Position numbers and translations under genes: made by a program. 64,000 nt of DNA from Trichomonas vaginalis G3 (Eukaryota > Parabasalia > Trichomonadida > Trichomonadidae), in assembly GCF_026262505.1 (NCBI RefSeq), contig NC_067203.1, forward strand, positions 17,000,392 through 17,064,391. Reading direction: 5' to 3'. Below, piece by piece: positions 1-7,204 of the stretch (positions are counted from its first letter, which is position 1; every line of letters starts with the position of its first letter). A model generated the notes under the pieces. That model ran no database searches. It had not been told where the DNA came from and was given only the letters and a program-made list of their open reading frames with translations.

Positions 1-449
1 CGAATGAATGTAAACCCGACTTCAGCTTTCTGAAAATCTTCCTGAGAAGCATGAGGATCTATAATAATACTATGAACAAATTCCAATGCAGTAAGTAAAA
101 CATCTTTCTTAAAAGTCAAAACTCTTTTGTAGTGTTGATAGATATTATTGAGTATTTCTATATCGTTTGCATTCGCAGGGTATGGATATGTACATGAAGC
201 AAGTGCTTTCAATGCGATGAATGATAAATCTGGTGATTCAGATAAAAGAAGAGGGCAAAAGTGAGTTTCAAATGTTCTTAGATCAAATATTTGCTTTGTA
301 ATTGGTTTTTGAATGTTATCCTCTGTCCATATCGAATAAGCAAGCTCTTCCAGGTTAATCTTGCAATCATCAAATTCGATATATTCATCATCTACTTGAC
401 GACCGAGGTTGTTAGCTAATTCCGAAATCCTAGCTTCATTTGCTTGCAT
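1..449 (-). CDS. Partial conserved helical-repeat protein (5' end present, continues past the window start)
   Basis: Reading the minus strand from the ATG at 449 gives an uninterrupted frame of about 149 codons to the window edge, so the C-terminus is outside. The protein begins MQANEARISEL, then an acidic stretch (DDEYIEFDD), then alternating amphipathic helices (for example FDLRTFETHFCPLLLS and DLSFIALKALASC) of the kind seen in ARM/HEAT-like proteins. It resembles in style, not clearly in sequence, the helical ARM-like proteins elsewhere in this window. A CCTTTTT/TCATAAA initiator lies 20 nt upstream, which supports this start. I do not recognise a function. Confidence 0.65.
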   Translation of the reverse strand, partial: MQANEARISELANNLGRQVDDEYIEFDDCKINLEELAYSIWTEDNIQKPITKQIFDLRTFETHFCPLLLSESPDLSFIALKALASCTYPYPANANDIEILNNIYQHYKRVLTFKKDVLLTALEFVHSIIIDPHASQEDFQKAEVGFTFI

Positions 450-464
450 TTCAGAATATGTACG

Positions 465-477
465 TTTATGAAAAAGG
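465..477 (-). promoter_or_regulatory. Initiator-type core promoter of the first gene
   Basis: On the minus strand the sequence reads CCTTTTTCATAAA, joining a CCTTTT run to a TCA+1TAA initiator. The presumed +1 A is about 20 nt before the ATG at 449, within the short 5' UTR length known for trichomonads. Seen directly; promoter function is inferred from the known trichomonad initiator. Confidence 0.5.
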
Positions 478-507
478 GGGAGGAGTTTTTGGAACCTGAA
501 ATTTTGT

Positions 508-539
508 CAAGTGAGCTTCCGACCAAACTTTCTCACTTG
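508..539. repeat. 8-bp perfect inverted repeat upstream of the first gene
   Basis: CAAGTGAG at 508-515 and CTCACTTG at 532-539 form a perfect 8-bp stem around a 16-nt loop, in the spacer between two minus-strand genes, about 60 bp upstream of the first gene's start. It could be a protein-binding palindrome or a chance hairpin; no function is assigned. Confidence 0.5.
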
Positions 540-796
540 GGGAAAAGTCCCATAATATAGGTATATTTTGTATCAACCACAACGAACAAAATTCAACTTA
601 ATCTTGATTATCAAATTTGTTTGATGTTCGTTTCATACAATCATATACTTCATAATTGTTATCAATGCCTATATGTAAGTCTAACTATATAGAGAATGAT
701 CGCTGAATAAAACTTAATAAAAAAAATGAAATGAAAAATCTCTTGAGAGGGAACATATATCTTTATTTGCTTCGCAAATTTGCTTACAACAAAATT

Positions 797-1294
797 TTAG
801 GCTCCTGGAGCTGTGTTTTCAATGATAACTTGTGTGAAGTAAGCAATCATCCATGGAACACAAATAATGATTATATCTCTTGTTGTGTTCATTGCAAAGA
901 ACCAGCCAAGAACTGTAAGAATGGCTCCTTTGTACATTGGATCACCCATTGTAAATGGGAAACCGCTAATGTTCTTTGGCTTTGATGTTTTGAGTTCATT
1001 GCCATAGTAAACGCCAGAATCTCCAAGAACGTTGTAAACAACTTCATTTAAATACTGGCCAACGAAAACAAGAGGGATAGCAATGCAAAGACCAGGACCA
1101 TTGATTCCAGCTCTAAAGCAGGTTGGAAGATGGAACACTGCGCCAATTATTTTGTTCCATGTTGAAATTTGGATCAAAGTTTTTTGGGTCATGATCTTAC
1201 TAAGGGTGTTAGGGAACTTGTAAGCGCAAGTATAGAGGAAGTATGGGAAAAGTGTTGTGAAAATGCACACAAACTGTGAGAAATCAATATGCAT
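797..1294 (-). CDS. PEMT-family phospholipid N-methyltransferase-like membrane protein
   Basis: 165 residues from the ATG at 1294. The longer open frame upstream has only a GTG, and the initiator TCATCTTATCAC sits just before this ATG. The C-terminal half, with FPFTMGDPMYKGAILTVLGW, aligns by eye with the phosphatidylethanolamine N-methyltransferase signature (FPFNxxDNPMYWGSTxNYLGW in animals). Hydrophobic spans lie near residues 5-25, 40-75, 115-130 and 140-158, as expected for a four-span ER enzyme using S-adenosylmethionine. The family's terminal Glu-Glu is only partly kept (IIENTAPGA), so activity on PE is not certain. It could be another member of the isoprenylcysteine/phospholipid methyltransferase superfamily. 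Confidence 0.65.
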   Translation of the reverse strand: MHIDFSQFVCIFTTLFPYFLYTCAYKFPNTLSKIMTQKTLIQISTWNKIIGAVFHLPTCFRAGINGPGLCIAIPLVFVGQYLNEVVYNVLGDSGVYYGNELKTSKPKNISGFPFTMGDPMYKGAILTVLGWFFAMNTTRDIIIICVPWMIAYFTQVIIENTAPGA

Positions 1295-1302
1295 TGTGAT
1301 AA

Positions 1303-1308
1303 GATGAT
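1303..1308 (-). promoter_or_regulatory. Initiator TCATCT of the PEMT-like gene
   Basis: TCATCT on the minus strand puts the putative +1 A 12 nt before the ATG at 1294. This matches the trichomonad Inr pattern and is why this ATG was preferred over the upstream GTG. Confidence 0.5.
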
Positions 1309-2295
1309 GAATCAAAAATTTGAAACAGTACACAATTTTAGAAATTCGTGTATGGTTTAATACAATATACTATATTATTACATCTTTTCGAAAATTTAAG
1401 ATAAGTTACTTTTTTAGGTATTCAATCGACTAAAATTTCTCTCAAAATATCGGCACTGAAATTTTTTTTATCTTAATCGATGGCTAAATATTATAGAATA
1501 TCAATATATAATCATCAATGATACCAACATCTCCTCGTCGAACAATTTCCTTTCAATTCTCTAAGAAATTAATTAAATTTGAAAATGAACCATGGATTTG
1601 TGTGGGGTATCAATCATGAAATCCATTTCACAAACTAAAATCAATTATGCACTAGAATATGTAATCAAATAACTTAAGATTTTAGATATAATTACTCACA
1701 TAAACAGCTATGCTGAGAAAAACATTAATTGAGGATCATTTCGGACGAAAATACAACTATAAAGTTGATGTTTTTAAAAGGGGAAAAAAGCTTGAGCGTT
1801 CGACCTTGACAACCATAAGCTTACACACTTTACCCCGTCAAGGAGTGGTTGAGTGGAAAAAGATTTTGTATGTAAAAAGTTTGTGGAATTAAAATAAATA
1901 TATTGAAAGAAACTTATTTTACGCTAAATTTCGGATGAGTTGTCTTTGTTAGTGTTTGTTATGCCAAGAAATCCAATTGGATTTGATGATACACAACAGG
2001 AATACGCTTTATTTTATAAACAATGACTGTTTTTATCGTTATCATTTCATATCACATCGCTGCAATACAAATAATTTTCCCCACCCTTTTCTTTTATCTT
2101 TAGAATGGTAAAAATCCATTGCCCTCCAATATCAAAAGTGCAATTAACTCAAATATGTTCATAGTGGGAATCATTGGCATTCCAATTGTCAAAGTGTTGT
2201 ACAGTCTATGATCTGACCAATCAATGGGCTGTCCAATCCATTTCAGCAAGTGAATTCCAATTCAGATTTCCACTCATTCTTTCATGAGAGTTCTT
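1309..2295. other. Spacer without a convincing gene
   Basis: AT-rich spacer. The 60-codon frame at 1710-1892 has no initiator, homology or composition signal and is not called. At 1804-1851 CCTTGAC and AACCA are followed in the same order by GTCAAGG and TGGTT, giving two interlocking stems. From about 2100 on the DNA is less AT-rich and contains short inverted repeats, for example around 2273-2292, leading into the tandem array. Confidence 0.5.
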
Positions 2296-2299
2296 TACG

Positions 2300-2810
2300 T
2301 CAGAAGTATTATATCTGTGCAATCTCACTGCTAGGACACAGTAGCCAGGTTTCACAGGTATTACATTCCTAGAGTTATTAATTAATTGTTATTGTTCAAT
2401 TGCATTTAAACCGTCGCTTGGTCTCCAAATAGTTAAGGATTCTGTCACTACTCGAATACGGCATGGTTCTACCGAAATTTCTCATTCATAGAGAAATCTC
2501 GGAAGAATCTTGGCTTAAAGTACTCTAGTTACGATTCCTTAGTTTCTAAAGAGCCAATGGTTCTGTAATTGATCGAATAAAACAGAATTTTTCCAAAGTC
2601 TCTCATTTAAGAGAGGCAACGGTAAAACTCTGCCCTAATGTAATGTGGTTGTGATGCTTGGTTTACAAAGAGTGAGATAATTTATATGTGATTTGTTTAT
2701 GCTGAAGTATTTTAAATTTCTCTCAAATGAAGAGCGAAATCCAGAAAACCCCAGCATACGTTAATGCTGTTGTGATTTGCTGGCACTTTACAGGCCAGAG
2801 AATGAGAAAA
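2300..2810. repeat. Diverged tandem array, about four units of ~120 bp, with a conserved hairpin
   Basis: Landmarks recur every 119-121 bp. The CTC before the hairpin loop is at 2481, 2602 and 2722, with stems such as CTCATTTAAGAG. A related ATTCCTAGAG is at 2365 in a degraded first unit. The second landmark (GCTTGG or a variant, followed by a CAAAxAG-like stretch) is at 2416, 2537, 2656 and 2777. Between them a segment ending near GTTGTGATGC or GTTGTGATTT is kept. All frames contain stops. The array is less AT-rich than its surroundings. It could be an old minisatellite, a decayed gene for a 40-residue repeat, or a multi-hairpin non-coding RNA locus. Confidence 0.6.
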
Positions 2811-3728
2811 TAGTTTATGGTGAGAAGAGGATCTAAGTGCTTACGCAATGCAAATATACGTTAATCAATTTTTCATTTTTATACGATTTATACTTAATAA
2901 ATCATTTGATCTCTTATTTAAACCAAATTTTACCAGATCTTCTTTCAAGATCTAAATTAAATAATATTTAAAACAGCAATAAGTTGAAATTTTAACTAGG
3001 AAATTAATGTCTTCGAATAAAAAATTAGAATTTACTCGATTTAAATTTCCAAAAAAATCGCATTTTTTCATTTTTATTGAGAAACTTGTAGTTTTTCCAT
3101 TTATTTTTAGATTTTCGAATTTTTTTTTGGAATTTTAAAACATCAACATTTCTGCTCGAATAAGTTTTTTTATCATGACACATATCAATTGATTTATGAA
3201 ATTGAATTTTTTTGAAATTCCCAAATTTATTTTTGAAATTGAGTCAAAATATAGATGTTTTCTAAGGTTCTTAAGGAATTTAATTTAGCAGTTTTTGACA
3301 TTTTTGTTTAAAATCATGAGTCAATAATAATTAAGATTTCGATTGCATATTCAATGTGTATATTCTGCTAAAACATACCAGAATCATCAAGCGAAATATC
3401 AAAATTCGCATTTTACAAAACAAATACCATATTTCAATTTTTATTTTTTCGATTAGTAGGTTCTCAATAAAAATAAGCTAATGCTATCGTTTAAAACATC
3501 TAAATAATGATATTTGCTGTTATTAAGTTCCTTCATTACAACATACATCCAACTTTTTTTGTTAATACAACAGCATGCAATAACAAATCAAGTAAAAAAT
3601 ACAAGTATTACACCTTGTTAATAAAAATTGAAAACAATTCTATTTACAAATATAGAATAAATTATAGCAAAGCAAATATCTTTATAAAAAAATACAAATT
3701 ATATATATAAATAACACAAAATACAAAG
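2811..3728. other. AT-rich spacer, nothing recognised
   Basis: Very AT-rich with long T runs. The 67-codon frame at 3507-3710 is Lys/Ile/Tyr/Asn-rich, as expected from random AT-rich DNA, and is not called. Confidence 0.5.
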
Positions 3729-4991
3729 TTATGGCGTTCTGAGCCTTAGAGACTCTTCATCGTCTCTCTTTATCGGAGATTTGGTTGCAATTTTTACTAT
3801 AATTCCGCTAACTACAGTAACGACAATACCAAGTGCAGCGACCATGAATGGTGCCGCAAATTGAACTAAAGGCAACTTTTCATCGTCAACATTTGGTTGT
3901 TGTTGTACTTGGCAACCCTTATTGTTAATTTTTGCGATTGGATTGAGTGTAATATTCTTTTTCGGAAATACGTGAAGCGTATGAAGTCTTGTAATGAGCT
4001 TTGTTTCTTGTTCTCCTTCAAGTTCGAATTTAATAACTTTTTCTGATCTGCAATTAATGAAATTGACTGTGCCTGAGACCATATCGCAGTAATAGTCTTG
4101 TTCACCGCCAATTAAAACAGTATTTATGATCGAATGGTTTTTAACTTCGAATTTCATTCTGTTTTTGTAGTCGTTGAAGATAATATTCCATGAATCGAAT
4201 ATTGTAGGATTAGAAGATGCCTTTGAAGTGTAGTCGAAGAGAATAAACGATTTTCCAACCGTATTATTCTCTAAATTGAAGTATTTTCCGTAGCCAACTT
4301 TGCCATTATTAATCGAGAATGCGGGAGAATACATTGCATCGCATTTTGTTATATTGATGTCGCTTGAATGCATTTCTGATTTTACAAAAATTGCAGATTT
4401 CTGCTGCTTCTTGTAAAAAACAGGACACCTTGAGATGGACGTATAGTTCTGCTTGAGAAGACACTTATTAGATTTGATTGCAAATGCATGACCTTTTCTC
4501 GACGCACTGCACTGGATAAAGCAATTTGATTGCAGATTTGATTCGGTTATAACTCCACTGAGGTATATTGCACCACCATCTTCTTGCGCGATGATTGAGA
4601 AACAGGAAATAAAAGAAGATTTCGAAATCGAAATTGTTGGCGTATGCTCAATATGAATGGCTCCACCGCCTTCATTTTCATCAGTGGAACGACACTCAAG
4701 GAATTGGCAATCTGAAACTTGGAATTTCGTTTGATTTCGTTTGACGAATTGAGTTTTTGTGAAAATCTGCAGAGATGAGTAGTAAATTGGAGTCGATAAT
4801 GATTTAATGAACTTTGAATGATGGAAATTAGCCTCTAAATGTGGGTTGCTTGAATAAAATGTCGAAGCAATCTGTTTGAATGAAGTTAGATGGCTAAATA
4901 CTGAAGAAGAATGATCTAGGTATGCAGGCCTCGAATAAAAAGGTGATGTTGCAATCGATTTTAAGGTAAGAAATGAAATAGAAGTATTCAT
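3729..4991 (-). CDS. Pmp-like (polymorphic-membrane-protein-like) surface protein, single C-terminal anchor
   Basis: 420 residues from the ATG at 4991. An ATG nine codons further upstream is open, but a strong initiator (TCACTTTTTATTATA) lies between the two, so the upstream one would precede transcription. The N-terminal half carries the GGAI and FxxC/CxFxxC features of chlamydial Pmp-like beta-helix repeats: CQFLEC then GGGAIHI near residues 90-112, SSFISC and GGAIYL near 122-145, and CFIQC near 160. One hydrophobic span (roughly 375-400) is followed by a basic, Arg-rich tail ending LRLRTP, the type I topology known for the trichomonad Pmp-like family, proposed to act in adhesion. No clear signal peptide is visible, and the protein is short for the family. 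Confidence 0.75.
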   Translation of the reverse strand: MNTSISFLTLKSIATSPFYSRPAYLDHSSSVFSHLTSFKQIASTFYSSNPHLEANFHHSKFIKSLSTPIYYSSLQIFTKTQFVKRNQTKFQVSDCQFLECRSTDENEGGGAIHIEHTPTISISKSSFISCFSIIAQEDGGAIYLSGVITESNLQSNCFIQCSASRKGHAFAIKSNKCLLKQNYTSISRCPVFYKKQQKSAIFVKSEMHSSDINITKCDAMYSPAFSINNGKVGYGKYFNLENNTVGKSFILFDYTSKASSNPTIFDSWNIIFNDYKNRMKFEVKNHSIINTVLIGGEQDYYCDMVSGTVNFINCRSEKVIKFELEGEQETKLITRLHTLHVFPKKNITLNPIAKINNKGCQVQQQPNVDDEKLPLVQFAAPFMVAALGIVVTVVSGIIVKIATKSPIKRDDEESLRLRTP

Positions 4992-4999
4992 ATAATAAA

Positions 5000-5005
5000 A
5001 AGTGA
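5000..5005 (-). promoter_or_regulatory. Initiator TCACTT of the Pmp-like gene
   Basis: The minus strand reads TTTTGTCACTTTTTATTATA immediately before the ATG at 4991. The same TGTCACTTTTT core precedes the genes starting at 24844 and 49881, so it is a recurrent initiator here. Confidence 0.7.
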
Positions 5006-5614
5006 CAAAATATATCATATGTTACTAGTTTCTACGGAGATTCATTGGATAACATCTTTCTTTCATAGACAAAGATTTGGTGTTATGCTATTTAAATACC
5101 ATCCTGATCAGTCATTTCAAATTCAATCATGAATTCTAGTTTCAAAATTTGTTTTTTTTAGTTTGATGAGCGTTTGCTCTCTAGAATAGTCAAAATGAAG
5201 ATAAAATACACTTCTTTTGTTTTCAATTAAGACTGTGGTTAACTTATTATGAAAATACCTAATATTAAGCTTTAAAACTACTGATATAATAAACTTAGAG
5301 ACACCATATGATTGAAATTCTTTTTGTAATCAATAAATGATCAATATCTCAATAAATTTGTTCAATTCATTTTCCAATCTCAAAACATTCTTGAGCTAAA
5401 CTAAGAATAACTTAAAAATCATTTATTCCATACTGATGAGTATCAAAACTACTTAATTCCATTCCTATAAAAGTTTGATTTAAAATGAAGAATTCCAATT
5501 ATTTCTTATTAGGATAAAATATACTAATAGTTATTATTTTTACTAAAAATCAAAGACGTATATAAGCATATCATCTGTTTTCGGAAATGAAATATTTTTC
5601 TTATTTTCTGTCAA
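5006..5614. other. Divergent spacer between the Pmp-like and MIR genes
   Basis: AT-rich, with no open frame of interest. It should hold both divergent promoters. Only the Pmp-like initiator is clear. For the MIR gene, TTTTCTGTCAA lies directly against the ATG. Confidence 0.4.
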
Positions 5615-6178
5615 ATGCTTTTCACACTTACTTCCTTTTCTTTATCAGCAAGCGACAAAGTTACAGTAGTTCATTCTGGTGCACTTGTTGCTCTAAAGAA
5701 TGAAGATACTTGGGCCTATGCTGATGCAAAGCGCTCTCTAACAACAGGTAAAGTCGAATTATATTCCACACTTGGCGATCCAGATACAACAAGATACTGG
5801 ACTGTTCTTCCAATCCAAGGCCAAAACTTTTCACACATCGAATTTCAATGCGGATCAAACGTCACCTTCATGAATACAAGATTTTCTGGTTATTTAAGCG
5901 CAGGAAAGCAGGTTTTACCTCTTCCACACTTCGCAAAAATTACAAGGAAAAATAGGCCATCTGCCCAATGGTCGGTTTTGTGCAAATCAGATCATATGTG
6001 GAAACGCTTTGAGCCATTCCAGTTAAGAAATATCGATAATGGCTGCTATCTCGCATCAACAATCCGTGATTCGGCCGCATCAAACGATTTGAACACTTAT
6101 CCTTTGATTTGTCAGGATAAGCCACTTGCTAACACATACTGGACAGTTCAAGAAGGACTTTTCCAAGTTGTTAATTAA
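5615..6178 (+). CDS. SDF2-like secreted MIR-domain protein
   Basis: 187 residues. A short hydrophobic N-terminus (MLFTLTSFSLSASDK) reads as a signal peptide. The rest fits MIR repeats of the SDF2 family: VTVVHSGALVALKNEDTW, then TRYWTVLP, RPSAQWSVLCKS, EPFQLRNIDNGCYLAST and NTYWTVQEG, in which the W-(T/S)-V and F-x-L-x-x-I signatures recur. SDF2 proteins are ER-luminal and act in ER quality control. MIR domains otherwise occur inside protein O-mannosyltransferases and inositol-trisphosphate receptors. No KDEL-type retention signal is present at the end (FQVVN), so secretion is possible. An upstream ATG at 5587 is out of frame. Confidence 0.75.
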   Translation: MLFTLTSFSLSASDKVTVVHSGALVALKNEDTWAYADAKRSLTTGKVELYSTLGDPDTTRYWTVLPIQGQNFSHIEFQCGSNVTFMNTRFSGYLSAGKQVLPLPHFAKITRKNRPSAQWSVLCKSDHMWKRFEPFQLRNIDNGCYLASTIRDSAASNDLNTYPLICQDKPLANTYWTVQEGLFQVVN

Positions 6179-6561
6179 CTTCATTACCTATAATATTATA
6201 AAGAATGTTAAATTTTTATTTCATTTTCTACTTTTTTTCCTCAGAGAATATATCTCTTAAAACTAATAATAAGTTTGACTAATAGTCTGCAAAATTATAT
6301 TGGCTTTTGTTAATATTTATATAAAATTTGTCAACTGATTTACGAAATGTTAGATATACATTTATAAACGATACAAACAATCATCTTTAGGCCATAGATG
6401 CTATTATTATCGTTCTATTTATCAAATTTTTATCTAAAGTCAAATATCTTCAAATATTTTTCAAAAAAGTACCTTTTCGGATTATAAGTAACTAAAAATT
6501 TTAAGTATTTATCAATATTTTGTATTTTTAAATGCAATACTATATACGATTTATGCAAAAT
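6179..6561. other. Convergent 3' spacer, nothing seen
   Basis: AT-rich DNA between the convergent 3' ends of the MIR and AP-3 sigma genes. No frame, repeat or structured element was recognised. Confidence 0.5.
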
Positions 6562-7053
6562 TTATTTTGCAGGGATATTCATTTTAATACCAAAACGCTT
6601 ATCCTGTGCATTTTCTTCAGCAAGGCGAGATAAAGCAACATCTGTTTGGGTTTCGAAAATCAAACCTCCGTTGATTAATGAATCAAGAACTTGTAAAGCT
6701 TTATCTGGGTTGAAAGCCAACTGAACTTCAGAAACATCCTTGAAGCATCCGTTAAGAACTTCAACGAATGTATGAATAATGTCTAACATAGCTAATGGGT
6801 TTTCGCATTCATCAACAACTGTAATAACAAACAATGAAGCATAGGCACGGTAGACGATAGAAACTTTGCGTTGAAATTCGTAACTTGTAATGCCATCACC
6901 TGGAAGAATGTTGCAAAGGTTTGATGCACGAGTGGAAACCATTCTGAAAACTTCATGAGCAAGGCGATTTCTTGTCTCTTGGCTCATTTCGACATAAGCA
7001 CGAGCAAGGCGGATGTCACCGTTCTCGTTAATGACGAAAAATCCGTAGATCAT
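6562..7053 (-). CDS. AP3S: AP-3 adaptor complex small (sigma) subunit
   Basis: 163 residues, the expected size for an adaptor small chain. The start MIYGFFVINENGDIRLARAY matches the sigma-adaptin opening. The segment VSTRASNLCNILPGD matches the AP-3-specific insert (animal VSKRDDNVCNFLEGG) better than AP-1/AP-2 sigma. VYRAYASLFVITVVDECENPLAMLD and the GGLIFETQTDVALSRL tail complete the longin-like fold. In other eukaryotes AP-3 sorts cargo from endosomes to lysosome-related compartments. The start lies only 8 bp from the first open codon of the divergent frame at 7061, so the two genes share a compact divergent promoter. Confidence 0.85.
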   Translation of the reverse strand: MIYGFFVINENGDIRLARAYVEMSQETRNRLAHEVFRMVSTRASNLCNILPGDGITSYEFQRKVSIVYRAYASLFVITVVDECENPLAMLDIIHTFVEVLNGCFKDVSEVQLAFNPDKALQVLDSLINGGLIFETQTDVALSRLAEENAQDKRFGIKMNIPAK

Positions 7054-7204
7054 TCTGACAATGTTCCTTGGTTGGCACTTTTTCTCACCCGAATTTGAAA
7101 ATTTATCAATAATTATTCAGCAAAAAATATTTTCACACAGATTTGCAAGGAAAATAAACACCATTTTTCCTCCAACAAAGAATATTTTTTTTGTAAAAGC
7201 ACGT

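Noticed and set aside
7061-7204. 48-codon N-terminal extension of the RCC1 protein
   Set aside because: Low-complexity, lies in the divergent promoter area and lacks RCC1 features.
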